DNA from: Puffinus mauretanicus
Lineage: Eukaryota; Chordata; Aves; Procellariiformes; Procellariidae
DNA length: 64,000 bases
NCBI GenBank assembly: GCA_023333565.1
Contig: JAJKFH010002859.1
Coordinates: 612,218-676,217 of the forward strand
Reading direction: 5' to 3'
Part shown: positions 35,301 through 50,000 of the stretch, in pieces
How positions within the stretch are numbered: position 1 is the stretch's first letter
Layout: every line of letters begins with the position of its first letter
Notes under the pieces: model-generated
The model's database searches: none
The model's input: the letters and a program-made list of their open reading frames with translations, nothing else
What the model was told of the DNA's origin: nothing
Position numbers and translations under genes: made by a program

Positions 35301-37643
35301 ACTTATTTTTTCACAGGAGTTCTGGCTTCAAGTTGGCTTATGTTCTATTAGCTGAGGAGGCATAGCTCTCTTGCATCTGCCTGGAGAACACCATCTGCTG
35401 CTAGCTTTCCATTAGCAGATCTAGTAACAATAGCCATGTGTGGTTTTACAGAGGGTGAAATCCTCGCCCCAAAAACCTCTTTCTGGAGTGCCTGATCAAT
35501 TTGGTGCCAGCTCAGGTGAATGAACCTCAGAGGCTGAATTTCACTAATTAGTGGAAATATGTCATAAAGTAATAAAGTGATTTTTTTCTTTAGCTTTTAT
35601 CACAAGTATATAGTAAAAAATGCTTGCATACAATGTGACATGTATATGCATATGCATGCACACATGCCTAGAAACACATGTGTGTATAAATGTAAGGTAT
35701 GTATGCTGTAGATATAGTATATATTTTAGAAGTCCAGGCTGTACCATTTGCAGAAAAGTTATTTGATGAGGAGGGTGGTAAAATCACTTTGCCCTGAAGA
35801 GCGGGTTTTAGAATGAACAGAATTCCTTGTGGCATACGGTGGGTGGGCTTTGCAATATCTACAAGGATAATATAGATCATATGACTATCCATATTGCATT
35901 ATTCATTTGTGTGCAGGAGATATTCAGTGTTGATCCATTTCTCAGAAATACGTCAGAATGATTTTTGCTTTCTCTGTCAAAGGAACATGAGCAAGAATAT
36001 GAGCTTTCATTTTGACTAGCCCTTGGTCAATCCATAGGAGATGAGGGGATCTTCTTGCAAGCCTGTCTTACATTGCAGTGGTGGGGTGGACTCTGTAAGT
36101 CTGCAGGTTCAAGTGGTTTCTATTCATAGTTGAGCAGTACACTGAATATATGCAAACAGTCAGGTATATGTAGAAGGAAAAAACATATTATTAAATCATA
36201 CAGTATATAATGCTATACTACATGGATGCTCTCAATGGTTTTGATTTTTTTTTCCTCCCCCAAACAAATTGAACTTGTGATCTAAAACTTATGTTATGAC
36301 AAAGGCTAAAATCAGATGAAAGAAGTCCAACTTTGTTAGGAAAGGTTAACACACTGTGACCCAAATGTCTGACCTGATACTGCTCTCATTGCTAGTAGTC
36401 ACCCTACAGGCATTATCAAAGCAATTTAAACTGCTGTACATTTAATTCACAGTGACATAATTAGAACATTAGTAAATTTGGCTATCTAATCATTGCAAGT
36501 CATCATTTGCGTATGTGATGAAGTTATAGCAGTATGAAGGCTGTGACACTTTAAGGAGTGACAAACTACAAGTTAATTTTTTAGAACATTACAACATACA
36601 AAAAACCCTTCTCTTTTCTTTTTTTTTAAACATATGCTGCAGACATCCCTACAGTATGATCCCATGTTTGCCAAAGCTTTGACATTGAAGCATTGTAAAG
36701 TGAACCAAAAAGACAACACAGAGAAGAGAGTTGTGTTTGGCATACAAAATAGCCCCCTTGCTAGATCAAACTGCCACACATCTTTCCCTGAACATCAGTA
36801 GACTTAGCGTAGTCCCATCAATAGTTTACTGACCTGTGCTGTGATAACATTTCCATCTCTGGAGTGTGCAGTATGTGACATTTTGCAAGTACATTTAATG
36901 GGGAATGGGGGAAGGGGAGACGACACTTATCCTGCTTGTCGGTGCGTGCTGGATGGGGCTGGGGGTATCGATTGGGAAGAAAACTCTCCTCCGCTGACTG
37001 ATTGCCACCCCTTGCATGTGTACGGTCTTTGAACTTTGTCGTATCTGGATAAATGGAACAGTTTCCAGTGAGATCAGTCAGGTCTCAGCAAAACAAACAT
37101 CAGCCAAATTGAACAAAAAAATATAAATAATAAAAGAAACCCTTGACATTGCCTCAGTGCACAGATAGCCTCAGATAGCCACAGACAGGCTTAATTCTGG
37201 TGCAGGCTATTTGACTGAGAATGTAGATGACTCTTTGAGACAATAAAAATTTTAAGATCTTGTTGCACACTTACTTCCAGAACGACTGTCCTTCCTGTTA
37301 GCCTCAGGTCAGCACTAAAAGTGAAAGGTCAGAATACCAGTTAACTTATCTTCCCGACAAAAAACTGCTCAGTTCAGGGGTATTATGTAGCTCAATATTT
37401 TATTAATGTAGGATGGCTTTGATCTGCATTTACTTTATGAACTGATACTGATTCTTTTTTAAATGATTTTATTAATTATTCATATAATTGGAAATCAACT
37501 ATAAGTTTGAATTAAAGATTTTTGGACTTTGTATTTATTTTTGCCATATCTTCATCTTTGTGTAAAAGGTGAACCAAAACAATATGAACTGTTAGCCATT
37601 AAAGTTGGTCTGCTTTTTTTTTTTTCTTTTGATTTGGTGGCTG
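32301..37643. other. noncoding DNA with several simple repeats, no gene seen
   Basis: No supported gene. Simple sequence includes (TTTA)n at 32452-32472, a G/T-rich tract at 32627-32718, T15 at 32719-32733, (TTTGG)5 at 33649-33673 followed by T9, and a G10 run at 33974-33983. The larger frames at 32788-33156 (minus), 34826-35119 (minus) and 35025-35351 (plus) have no recognisable domain, and the last two overlap on opposite strands. Confidence 0.5.
33649..33673. repeat. (TTTGG)5 pentanucleotide microsatellite
   Basis: Five perfect TTTGG units flanked by imperfect TTTTG units upstream and a T9 run downstream, read directly from the sequence. Confidence 0.92.
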
Positions 37644-37717
37644 AAAAATGATTGTAATATTGTACACTAACATATTCTGGGAAAATGATTGTAATATTGT
37701 ACAGTAACATATTCTGA
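37644..37717. repeat. 37-bp tandem duplication, two copies
   Basis: Two adjacent 37-base units share AAAATGATTGTAATATTGTA and ACATATTCTG, with only a few substitutions (ACACTAAC against ACAGTAAC). High identity suggests a young duplication. Confidence 0.88.
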
Positions 37718-40700
37718 GAATAACTTTCCTAATTAATAGTAATTTACAAGTTCCCTAAAAAGTTATCGGGGAGACTAAAGAGCTAGGGATGTACAAAAAC
37801 ACAGCTTGGTGATATGAAAGTAAAGAGTTTGAATTTTCTCTGCCCCTCAGCTGGAAGTTTTCCAGACGCTCCTAAGGGAACCTTGCACATGATATCGCAA
37901 ATTATTCTTCTGAATTTTTCCTTACTTTCCACCTTTTCCTGTATGCATTCTCTCCCATATGGACATCCAAGGCCTGCTGAAGGTCCCTGCCTTAGACTAT
38001 GAAATCAGTAACTTACGTGCACTCTTAAGCCATTTACGTTATTGGACATATTCCTGATTTGGGGGATTTTTTTTTTTTTTGGCTTATTGGCTAACTTTTT
38101 CAGGAATAAGAAATGCATTAACCACAATCACTTCATGTTTTACACTGAAATAGTGCTGACAGAAAAGACTTCCTAGTTCTCTTCCATGCAACACAGGATA
38201 CCCACACCCATCTTGCTGCAAACTCACAGCTTTGCCAGTATGGAAGAGCAATGTAGCCCCTTTCTGCCTTCTCTGGCAGAAAGGAGTACCTGGACATGCT
38301 CTATATAGACGATCACCACTTCCTACCAAGCATTATCCAGTACTCCATTCAGCGCGGCAGCCTTAGAGTCTTAACTTCTTTCCTCAAATAGTTTTTTTTT
38401 TCTGTATGGATTTTGCTGTTCTTGTGGATAAACCAACAGCCAAGATGCAGCTGCAGCTGTTGGCCCTAGGCTGCTCTACGTTAACTTCTCAGGCATAGTC
38501 ATTCAGCTAGGTGTAAGGCCTCAAGTACAAAACAGATCTTAACCTAGAGGAAGAAAGGGAAAGGCTAAAACTTTTAGAAGGATGTTGCTCTTTATTCACT
38601 TCATCTGTTTTTAGCCTGGCTTCTACCCTACCCCAGAAGACACAACTGCAAGGGGCATTCCCTGACTTGCACATAAGCTGTTTTGTAATGTCTCATGGGG
38701 AGAAATGTGCAGGGAAACTCCCCACTTGGTTCCTTATGGCCACATACTCTGTGAAGCTCATCCATGTTTTGCCATGGCAGACCTTTTTTTAGGCAGCTTC
38801 TCAGCTACAAACTGTTTCTTGGCCCTCCAAAAAGATGACTTAACTGTGTGACCTCTTTTGGACCTTAAACTGTTTTGATGAGAACAGTCAAGCTTTTGGG
38901 GAAGGGCTTTAAATAGTGTCCCAGAAATTACTCTGACACAAACAAGCTGTGTCCAGATAAATATTTGAACTAAGATACCAAGGCTGAAATGGCTGAGCTG
39001 GAACTGGGAATCCAAGAATTCCCCCCAAAAAAGGCATCTCTGTATCATGTGAAGTAGAGTTTTGTTGCTCTAGTCTGTCTCTCATTTGAACGAGCTGCCC
39101 CCACTACTAAAATATTCCTACAAAGAAATGAAATTCTATTGTTCTCTACTTAGAGAACACTTGAACTACTTGAGATACTTAACCTGATGTTTAAGACTTT
39201 AGGATTGTGTTGGAATATCAAATGAAGTTCCACTCCATTTAACAGAAACATTCATGTTTAATTAAAATTCACAGATAGCTAGAAACAAACAAATATTAAC
39301 TATCCACAATGCTCAAAGTGTTAGGGAATTAAGGCTGGGTTTAATCCTGTTTGAACCTCCTGCAGTGTTCTTTCTCTGCAAAATAAGTAATGCTGTCTTT
39401 TTGTTTGTTCATTCTCTAAAAAGTATCTTTGTACATCTAGTGTTAGATCATATTTTATCAAAACTGACTTTGTAACATCATACACTTATGTAGATAAAGT
39501 TGGTTTGTAAGAGTTTATATAATCCAAACAGGCAAGAACAAACGCATAGTGTTTTGTCTCATCAGTGAAACATGATGTCTTCTTTGCCCTTCTAGTGGAA
39601 TTGGTTACTGTTATATAGCTTGCAATTTTCCTCCCTTTATTTTATTTTTTGATTAAACTGTGACATTTATTAACAAAGAATTTGGCTTCATCTCTCTACA
39701 GCTTGCTTTCTAGGGAATTCACACTATTCTTTAAACTCTGTTTTCAAGAAGATATAAAATATGCATACGTTCCCTGGCAAAGCAGTGTTCAATTGCAAAA
39801 GCTATCTTAGTAACCAAGTGATGGATTAGTTCCATGCAAGAATGAAATCAGATAAAATGACAAGAACTCATGCAAATTTGTTAAAAATAAAGGGGCTTTT
39901 TTGAAATGATAATAAAAAAATCTTTATCTGAAAATATAATGTGCCCTTAGGACATTATATTAGATATTGATACATGAATTAAATTTCAGAATGACAGGAT
40001 AATTAATATAATAACTCCTTCCTCATAAACAGCTCCAAAGGTATGAGGAGGGGTTTATAGGAGAAATGTATTTCCATCAGCTTTAGTCCTGTAGGGCAAA
40101 AAAGGGGTTAATGTATTTAGGAAGAATTTATTTTCTTTGCTGCCATCAAAAATATAGTACAGTAATTACTAACATTTCCTTATTATTTGTAACGAGAACT
40201 ACACCTGTCGGCACAGCCAGACAGCATTATAAAAAAAAAAATGTTGAAACTTGTTTTAGTGTTCTGGCTCAGTTGTGTTTAATTATAATATGTCCTAGAC
40301 CCAGAGTCATCAGCGAGGACCCCATACTGCTGTACTTGTGCTCTAAAATATCTACAGCAATGTCAGAACCTGTTTTATGGTTGCTTGGCTTAAGCAAGCA
40401 CCCTCCACCTCGGGGGCAGGGGAAGGCAATTCATTTACTAAATGTTTCTGGTTTGGAAAAGTGAGTGAGGCAAACATGGCTTCCAGCTCTGGCTGAATAC
40501 GTTGAGTACTTTATGTAGTCAATAGATGGAATAAGATAGAAAAAAACATGCAACACAATTTCAGTCTTCCTTAGGTGAAACTTCTCAGGGTTTTTTGTAT
40601 ATTTGCTTGTTCCAAATTATGATATTGAAAGTAATCAAAATACAATTTCCCTGCCCCCAAAAAGTGAGGTCGACAGAAAAGGGACAAATTCAGATATGTT

Positions 40701-42299
40701 TGCCTCATTCATCTTTGAAATAAAATCTTATGTGTTGTACTGATGGGAGTAGTGTATATTCCCGAGTTCAAGTAGAAGCAGACTTGAGTTGTGGGTGTGC
40801 GTTCTGGTGGTTTGGGGTTTTCTTCTTTTTTTAATTTGCCTTCAGGATTTTCAAATACTTTCCCAATATAAACTTCTTAGGAAGTCCAAAAATAGCAAGG
40901 TGGAAACCCATATTCCCACATGGGTGTCTGCAAAGGCCACTGCTCATGTTCTGCCTGCCTGCCTGCCTGAGAGCCAACTTTGGTTTTAAGGTTTTTAAGG
41001 GCTCCACCACCTGCGATTGCACAGATGCAGTATGAGCAATGCACACCCGTGGTAGCATAGGTGTGACTGATTCCTCCTAGCAGGGAAGGCAGAGCCTGCT
41101 GGATGGGACATTGCAGTACACTAACTGTTATCAGCTGCCAACACGCTGGAGCCCAGCAGAAGCTGGCAACCCAGATATGAGCAAAAAGTAGATTTCTCTA
41201 TGCCTTGATGAGAGGAAAGAGGAATTTCAGATTCCAGCTAGAGCTTCTGGGGTGGCTGACTGCCTAGAAAATGAACTAAATCAGTGCATATGTCCTGTGC
41301 TTTGGCCTAGCCTTCTCTCTGGATGCCCCTCTAAGCTCTCGTGGGTCCGGAGTGGATGTGACAGATGGTTTAGACTGCGGTACCCAACTCACTCCAGGCA
41401 AACCTTCCTTGCCAAAGACTGAAGGCTCAGTTCTCCAGGTAGCTACTGCCTGTCTTTGGAAACACGTAAGGAATTTATAGATTAGGAAACTGAATATAAT
41501 ACCTGCAGCAGGCTTGCAAAATATTTCCATTTTTTATTTTAATTTACAGATTGTGCCAATAAACATCAAATAAAATATTGCAGTTCATACAGTCATTAAT
41601 TCTGCTCTTTTAAGATGTTGTTTGTTCAAGAAAGCTCAAATTGGATGCAACAGCATCTGTTTTTCAGTTCTGCTTTCATCTAATTTTACAGCTGGATTGT
41701 CTGAGCCACAAGAAGGTCAAATGATTTGCCCTGACTCTGCCTATGAATTTATGGCATATGTTTGACAATCAGAGCCCATATGCTTGCCAGAAGTGTGTTA
41801 CACATTTTAAATGTATGGTTTAAAATAATGCCTTTTTTTACTAGGAAAAAGTATTGCTACTAAAGTGATTTTTTTGTTGTTGTTCTTGTGCTAAATTAAC
41901 AAGAATAAATTGGTAACACTGATTTGTCACTAGACTTTTACTGACAGTAAATATCTTACTGATTTTTTTTCTTTCTACTGTAGTCTTGGGACAGAATCTA
42001 TATTATAATTTATGGCAAATGACAAATTTTACTGCACGGCACAAAAAAAGAATCAATTTACTTCAAATTTAACTGTTGTATTTTGAATCTAAACCCAATA
42101 TTTTTCAACATGGAGAAAGCAACCATGAAATATTTCATATTTCATAGCCTTGCTTTTGGGAACCTTCTTACACACAAAAAATGGACAAGGTGGCAGAATG
42201 TTTCTTTAACACTTTTGTTTTCTCCCCCCCCGCCCAACTGGGGAAGAAGACTAGGAAAGTGTAGAAAAGTGTTTCAAGCTATCAAATTTAGTTTGAGAA
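37718..42299. other. noncoding DNA, no gene seen
   Basis: No supported gene. (CTGC)n tetranucleotide repeat lies at 40951-40969. Frames at 38758-39048 (minus), 40111-40464 (plus) and 41276-41530 (minus) have no recognisable domains. Confidence 0.5.
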
Positions 42300-42570
42300 T
42301 TAATTTATCCATGGCGGTTTCGCATTTCAGGATTACATAAACCTTATTAACTGAGAATGAGGAGAGCCGTGCTGCTTTCCCAGGGTCACTATGACGGTCA
42401 GGCGACACGGGGTCTGTGGGGCCGGCGGTTGCATCCTTAGCTGGGGAGCTGAGGAGCAGCGATGTGCAGCCTCTCCCCATCAGCCACTGACAGGGTTACC
42501 TTGTCCACAGCGGATGATTGTGTGCCAACCGGGAATTACTTTAACCTAAAATTCTGTCATCCTGATCGCA
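42300..42570. other. small CpG-enriched patch
   Basis: I count about a dozen CpG dinucleotides across roughly 260 bases (for example GACGGTCAGGCGACACGG and GGCCGGCGG), in otherwise AT-rich DNA. A minus-strand frame at 42274-42480 has no known domain. It is too small and weak for a firm CpG-island call. Confidence 0.3.
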
Positions 42571-45500
42571 TGGGGCTTGGATTAGGCTAGCTGACTTGTT
42601 CTGAATGGCAATTCATAATCTCAATAATTGTTGTGACAGTTGGTACTGGTGCTAAGCTTTACCTTTCCATAGATAACATTGGCTCATATTTTTATACTTT
42701 TTTTTCAAATTACTGGAGAACCATGCCATGGATTGCTCTCTCTTTAAGAATTTTTTTTGCCACCTTATTCAAAAATGTTTCTCAAACCAGTTGAACATGG
42801 TTTCATCTTTGGAACAACTTGTTTTCCAGCAAGTACAATGTGACAAGTTCACCAGGGCTCAGTAGACATCAGTTCTAGCCATGTTCCCCATTTCCCTCTG
42901 ACCTGAAGAACAGTGGCTTTGGAAGGGTATTTTAAAGTGCTCTCAGTGTGTTTGGCACCACTGAGAGAAGTGGTTCACTGTATCTAAATTCAGGTAGACT
43001 AGTCTGGGGTCAATGGTGTGTACTGAACCAGCTTTTACTCACCTTAAAAAAAAAAACAAAATTGCCCCATGTATGTACCATTACATAGTAAAATATCTCC
43101 TCTCCTCCAAAGGTTTATTACTGTAAGAATTTGGAAGGTCCTTCTGCCGTCAACCCTACACCTTAAACTGTATGCTACTCTGTTGGGATTGAAGGTCTGA
43201 GGTGTCATGAGGCTGTTGACACCTATGCCAATATTACAGATGTAGCGTATCACAGTAATTCTTCCTCCGCTCTATACTTTTTATCTGTCTGGGAATGATG
43301 TGCAAGGTGGTTTGATTCAAAGAAGATTGGTTTAACTTGTTGTCTTATATTCATCTTTCTGAAGGTGATTGGCATTACTGGCATACTTCATAATTTTAAA
43401 TTTATCTCAATGCATAAAAGTACATGCTAAGCAGCTCCCAAATACTCAGTAAACTGTGACCCTAAAACTGCAAAGGATAGTGAAGCAGTAGTTACCCGTA
43501 GGTGTGCAGGAACTGGAGCTCTTCTTGATGGAGCTCTTTAAGAGGGCCTTTGCTGTACACAGGTTTAGCATGTCTCACTGGAAAAAATAAAACTCTTAAA
43601 CTTCTAATTAGAAGTATAAAAACAAGATTTTCTTTGTGCTGGGACCCTCACATGGTGATTTTTTTTTTTTTTTTTAATATGATTTGAGACTTTTAATTTA
43701 AATTCAGCCCTTTTCTAGAAAAAGCAACAATTGTTGCTCAAAACTGGGCGTATTCTTTTACAACAGATGAACATTATTCTAAAACAATTATAATGCAAGT
43801 TTACATATATTTTCTTTTTGGTCAGGCAAGCTGTCACCTGGTGTATACCTCAGAAATGCTCAAATTTCCTTTAAGTACTGAATACTCTGTTTGATACTTT
43901 GGTATTTAATGGAGTTGTCATACTTGCTGCTTAATTAATAAGAACACTGTCACTCAAAATATTCAGTATTTCACCTTGTTCCATTATCAAACGATTGATT
44001 CACATTTATATGGTGATTTTAAAATTCTTACTAAAATTTTTTACTATAGAAAACTTTCTTGTTTTGCTTTCAAAGATATTAGCATGCTTGGAAATCTTAA
44101 AATTTCCTAGCGATATCAACTCTGCTTTTTTTAATGAAGGTGTTGTAGTAAAAACAATGAAGTAAAATCCTGTTATATGTTGGACTAGGCATATTCTATT
44201 GAACTCCACTAAATGTAAATGTAACTGCAAATCCTTTGAAATCAAATGCTGTACATAGGCTGGTCTTTCAAAGGAAGCTGTTGAAGTTGCTGAGACCGTA
44301 TTTTTAAAAGCTCTCCAGGAAGAGCATCTTATGGTAATCTTACAAAAAAACTCTGTTTGAAGATGATTTTGGGTCACTTGGTGAGGCTGGAGCTATTTTC
44401 AGATATTTGCTTTTTAACCTGCTTGACATGAAGATGTGGAGTGTGGCATTGCTTTAATATCAGAGCAGAAGAATTTCTCCATAATACCTGCTGATCTCTC
44501 ACTGTTCCCCTCAGGTATCTCTATGTATTTAAAATACAGTGTTATTCAAAATGCAGGTTTTATTTCTTACTAAAATCTACCCTATGATTTAAAAAATAGT
44601 TATACCACACAACAAATCTAGCTACTTTTGTTATACTTCCTCATGGATTCTTGAAATTATACACAAACTGATACTGAACGTTTCAAGCAGTTAAGAAAAA
44701 AAATTCACTAATGTATTGTATGCTTATTTTCTAATCACATTATTAAAAAAAGGGCTGTGTTACTATTTTTAAATTACAATTTTAAGTATTATAAACTTAA
44801 GTATATTAAGCAAATTAAATGGTTTGGATTTTGAGATGAGGGAAGAACGTATCATAGGAGCTGCAGTTCTTTAATTCCAAAAGCCAGAGCAATTGAGACA
44901 CAGGCTCCATTTAATTAGAAATTATGAAATGGATAAAATGAGAAGAATAGAAGCATTTCCTTTCCACTTATCCATTTCTAATAAATACATGTTTTGACAG
45001 CAATAATACTGTCTTTAAATAGTTAATGTTACATGAAACTTCCATCTTATTTATGTGGGCTGTTGCCACTACATTGAGGAGTCTCTGAAATGTCTGATAT
45101 AACAAGGGTCTATTCTGGGTTAAACCGAGATGGGAATGGAAAATTTGTTTTAATACTTTTGTGAGAAAATCCGTAACAGTGTTCCTCCCCATCAGCCTCC
45201 ATGAGCTTTCCTTCAAACTTTTCTCCTGCCACTTTGTCAAATATTTTCTCTGAAAGACCAAAAGTGCTAGCCTCAAACCAGAGATCTCCCACCTCGCTTA
45301 TCTTGGCAAACCTTGCCTTTCATTTTGCTGTCTTCTAATGGGTTACACATCTGAGCAATGTAAAGGAGTTCTGTAGGAAAGCTATGCAAGGTTTCTGACG
45401 TAGGACATTATATTTTTTTCTGGAAATGTCATTTCTAGTTTGCTTCCTAAAATATACCCAGTGAATGTAGACTCTGCCTGAGCACTGTCTAAACCTGCCA

Positions 45501-48500
45501 ACATCTGTCCAGTAGCACGGCAGCAAATATCCCCTATAACAGAGCAATCAGCATCTGTGGGTGTACTATAAGAGCCTGTAATATACTTAATCCAGCAGAT
45601 CATATGCCTGCACGACACAAAGACGACTTGTGTGCCAGAAGAAGCTCTACAAGAATCTGAGCTGCACTAAAGTGCTCAGCTGCCAGTAGTGAACATCTCT
45701 GCTAAACCGTCTTTCATGTCTCATTTTTGATCCTCAAGGAAAACCTAAAAAACTTCCTCCTTTGGAATTTACAACACAATGCCAAAAAATCATGGATTCA
45801 ATGATACAAGTTTTTTTTTCTTTCTTTTTTTTTTTTTTTAATAGCACATTAAAACCTTTTAATTCTTTCCTCCCCAAATATTGTTTGCCTTACCAACCTC
45901 CTCCTTGCCTGTTCCTTGCCAAATCCCTTCTGTAAAACACCTCCTTTCTTCCATTGGACCACCCACTTTTTCTTTCAAGGATGGGATAACCAACACACAT
46001 TTAACTAAATGCTAAGCAGCTGCTGTCAGAGGAAAACCCTTTCTCTTAAGGCTACTGCAGCAATGAAGGCCAGAAAAATCTGCTGTTGGATGCTACCCCA
46101 GCCGTGAAGAGTGTTCCTAGCACATGCAGGTTTGCACAGGTGGCAGAGATTTCTTTTAAAAATCCACAGATTAGCACAGACCGTCTGATTTGAGAGAAGG
46201 ATGTGATGAACATGTGCATTCAATATGATTTTACTGCAGAAGGGATGAACAGTTTTATTTTTATTAGTGCTTATGAGGCACTAAGAAATAGTCCCATAGG
46301 TAAATTCTTTAACTCTTTAACTCTTAACAAGTAGCGTGAGAAGGGTTATCCTGAATACGTGCATCGGAGGGACATCTGTCCTGCCACAGAAATCCACTGC
46401 AGAACTACTCATTTCAAGCTAAGAGAAATTAGTTACAAATACACAAAACAAAATATATTCACGATGATATGACATCCCCTTTCAGCCAAATCTTTAAGGG
46501 TCACTGCCTTTGCACCACAGCTACTTGAATTTCACTGGTGCTACCACCCAACTTCTTCATATAAACCATAATGATGTGCCTATTTTCCCAAGGAAAAGGC
46601 AAAGAAACATATTCCAGGGCTTTTTAATGAGTCTCTGTGACTTATTTTCAGAACACTTTTTCTGCCTTGACAGTCTCTGAAAATGAGTGGTAATTAGCCT
46701 TCTGGGTTGGCAGGAAATTGCCATATTGATCATCTCTGGAAACATTGTATATAAAAAGGAAGAGAAATCCATAGAAATAAATCTGTATGTGCATTGTTGG
46801 GGTTTTGGGGGGTTTATTTTCGGTTTTTTAGTTGAAGGATTATTAACATTGGGGCAAACACAGATGACCAAAATGTATTGCTACTGATTTAGACATCTAG
46901 AAATAGCTTTTACTACCACTACTGCAAATCCAATAAAATCTCCTGAAAGAAGCTAAGACTGCTTTTAAGTGAGACCACTTAAAGCTTGGCTGTAAAGGAA
47001 ATATTATTCTTTAAAAATGTAAAACAAATCCTCCTAACAGGACTTTTCACGTTAAGCTATATCTAAATAAAAGATGATGAGATATTTAAAGAGTTTCTGA
47101 GTTCACATTAAATGCATAATTCAGGACTGAATGCTGAAAAGGGAGTGAAAATGTAAAAGACTTCAGCAGTATATCTCTGCGATTCTATATGGTTTGTCTG
47201 GAAGGTTTAATCGACACAGAGGAGCTGAAATGTAACCAGGGAAATAGTTTGGATTACACTGATTTTAAGGTCTTAAAAAATTGTCAACTCTTCAAAAATG
47301 TTTCCAGTGTATAACAGCCCCTATTTCAGGATTTGCTGCCTTGTGATATGTAAGAAAGATTATAGTAGTGTGAGCTACAGCAGCTGATGCTTTGCAATGG
47401 CCATTCCTGATGTTATTGCATAATTCCGTGAGCCTGACTTAGGGATGACTTTTAAAAATCAAATAACCTTGGATGTCTTCCAGGCTTATGTTGCATATGT
47501 ACCCATATCGGTCTTTGAAACGCAAGCATATATTGATGAATATCTTGTAAAAAAACATTGGAGCCTTGCTATGTGATTAATGGTGGGATTTATCTAGATG
47601 TTTGAGCCCAGAACTGGGCCCATCATTCCTAATGTTTCAGACTGTGAGGGCATGAATGATGTACATTTTTAACAGCTGTCACTTGAATGCAGTACTCTTA
47701 TAATGAGGAAGATGAAAACTCTCATGTCTTGAGATAAAGCAGGAAAGAATGAAAAACAAATAGTATTTTTGTAATCTAAAGTTGCTTTTCTGAACATCTC
47801 AGTAATTATTTTTAATAGGGTGAGCCTTCAGTCAGTATGTTCTTTTTAGGGTAAGAGATATGTAATATACAAACATCTTAAAGGGATATGTTTTGCTTCT
47901 ATGGAACTGCAATAAACACAATTTGTGTTACACTCTCTTCCTGTGGCTGTGGAGTCTCAGAACCTCAGAAAGTACACTGGCCATTTGGAGTGCAGTTCAG
48001 TAAATTTGCTTAGATATTATGCTTTGCTAGAAAAATACCGTCTTTGTAGACAGAATGCATCACAATGGGAATCCTGCTCCATCTTTTATACTGACTGGAC
48101 TATGCTCCTACTCTTCCTCCTAATAAGGAAAAAAAAAATTTTGTGATTTCAGAGAATGACATGAAGCAGTCTGCTGTTAGTGTTTTTCTCCTGTGGACTG
48201 TCTTTTCCTGGCTGCATCTGTCATGGTATCTACTGCTGTTCCGCAGTTTTTGTGTTGTTACCAGATCTGTTGCTTCCTCCGTTGGCCCAAACTAAGCAAA
48301 ACCAAAGTCTCAATAAAAGTAAAATAAATGTATTAATGTCCAGTTACTTTGAGGCATAATTGCACTGACGCTTACCAGAATATTTAGCAGATACTTTCAT
48401 CTTCTATTTGAATAGATATTTGAATGTACAATTTTCAAAATATTTTGATGCTTTGCAGTGACAATAATATTTCAAATATCAATGGACAGAGGTCATTAGA

Positions 48501-50000
48501 TAGAAATGTAGTGATTTTGGGGGGTCCTGGAAAGGATGGGAATTACAATCTAAATGGTATACAGGAGATGCTTTTTCTGAGAAATCATGAAACTTTAATA
48601 CAAATGCTGTGTTATACTGATGTATTATAAAACTCACTCTAATAGAAGAAGGAGATGGGAGGACTTTATCTGTTATGAATGTAGTGAAAATTGCTTGGTT
48701 ATGGAAAATTAATGATACTCCCTGTAGCCAAAAAATTGGGACTTAGTATGTTTTAACCTTCTTTTCAGCTTCTACAAAGATAAATTGTTCTCTGACTTGT
48801 GTAGTTCTAAATTAAGGTTACTTTTGAGCATATGTTTTAGCCTTTTTCTGAGCTATTTTAAAATTTTATAATAGAACAGTATAAATGCAGTCAAGCATTC
48901 AGTAATCTATATTGAAGAGGTAACTTAGTCTTTGAAAACTTGGAACAAAAATGTGGGTGGAAAGGATAAATGATGGGATGGCCTTCCTATGAGAAGAGTG
49001 AAAGGACACCACCTACAAGGAAAAGGAATCTGACTCACTTTGCAGGGGGTGGAGGTGATGTGGACTGTACCTTTTTAAAAAGGGGACATGAATTAATGGT
49101 TAAGATTCTTGATGAATTGAATTGATGACAGTTTTTCTATACCTGGAATTCTCCCCACCCTAGACATACTATAGTAAGCTTTTCCTTAAAGTTTTGGAGC
49201 ATGAGTTGGCATTTGTTTTAGTTCTGTTGCTCTTGTCCTTGGAAGTCTTCTCTAGTCCTATTAATTTAATGTGATGAAACAGTATTTAATTGCTTGTCTA
49301 AATTAAATAGTCCTAATATCTGTTCTTGTTGTTAGAAGGCTGGAACTCACTGTATATCACATTTTGCAAGGCTCTCTGTTAGAAAACTGTAAACAGTCTA
49401 ACAACTATTGTTAAGTTCTGGAACAAAAATTTTGCAAAAAGCAGCAGCAGACATGTTAAACAGATTTTTCAGAGGATGTAAAGGATTAAGAAATTGAAGT
49501 TTATGGTACATTTATGGATGTGCATATTATACCATGTGTAGATTGCTGATTTTTTCCCCCTTCATCTTTGAGCTTTGCAGATTAAAACTGCCTATATAAT
49601 AGCACGTTTCAAAGATTCATATGAAAGTAAGCTTCCATGGAATTCAGTGCTAAAGGCTCAGACCTAAATTTGGAAAGAATTAGCTTTTGTTGCTATGGGA
49701 ACATACACTTCATTTAGAAAGAAAAAGGATATACAAATTTATGATAAAAAATAACACTATTAGTCCACTTGGTGGGGCAGGAGGCACTAGAAATAACTAT
49801 GTAATCTGGGCATATAATATCTCCCTGTTGTGTACAGCACGATTACACTGAAAAAAATCTCCTTGTCAGTTTGCTGCTCCATCATAATCTTTTTTTCTAT
49901 AAGTTCACATTTGTTTGCATTGTAAAATCACAAACTGCACATAAATAAGTGGTTTAGTCATTATTTGCCTTTGTAAGGCATCACTGGGGATGTCTATTAA
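42571..50000. other. AT-rich noncoding DNA, no gene seen
   Basis: No supported gene. T-rich runs lie at 43659-43675 (T17) and 45811-45839. An 8-bp-stem hairpin with a 4-base loop (TTTAAGTG/CACTTAAA) lies at 46964-46983 but has no flanking T-run or gene. Minus-strand frames of 102-123 codons (44006-44377, 44968-45276, 46557-46871) carry no recognisable domain or convincing start context. Confidence 0.5.

Noticed and set aside
44006..44377. 123-codon minus-strand frame
   Set aside because: No recognisable domain and no promoter or splice context; the length is plausible by chance in 64 kb.
46964..46983. 8-bp-stem hairpin as a terminator
   Set aside because: This is eukaryotic noncoding DNA, and there is no T-run or adjacent gene; palindromes of this size are expected by chance.
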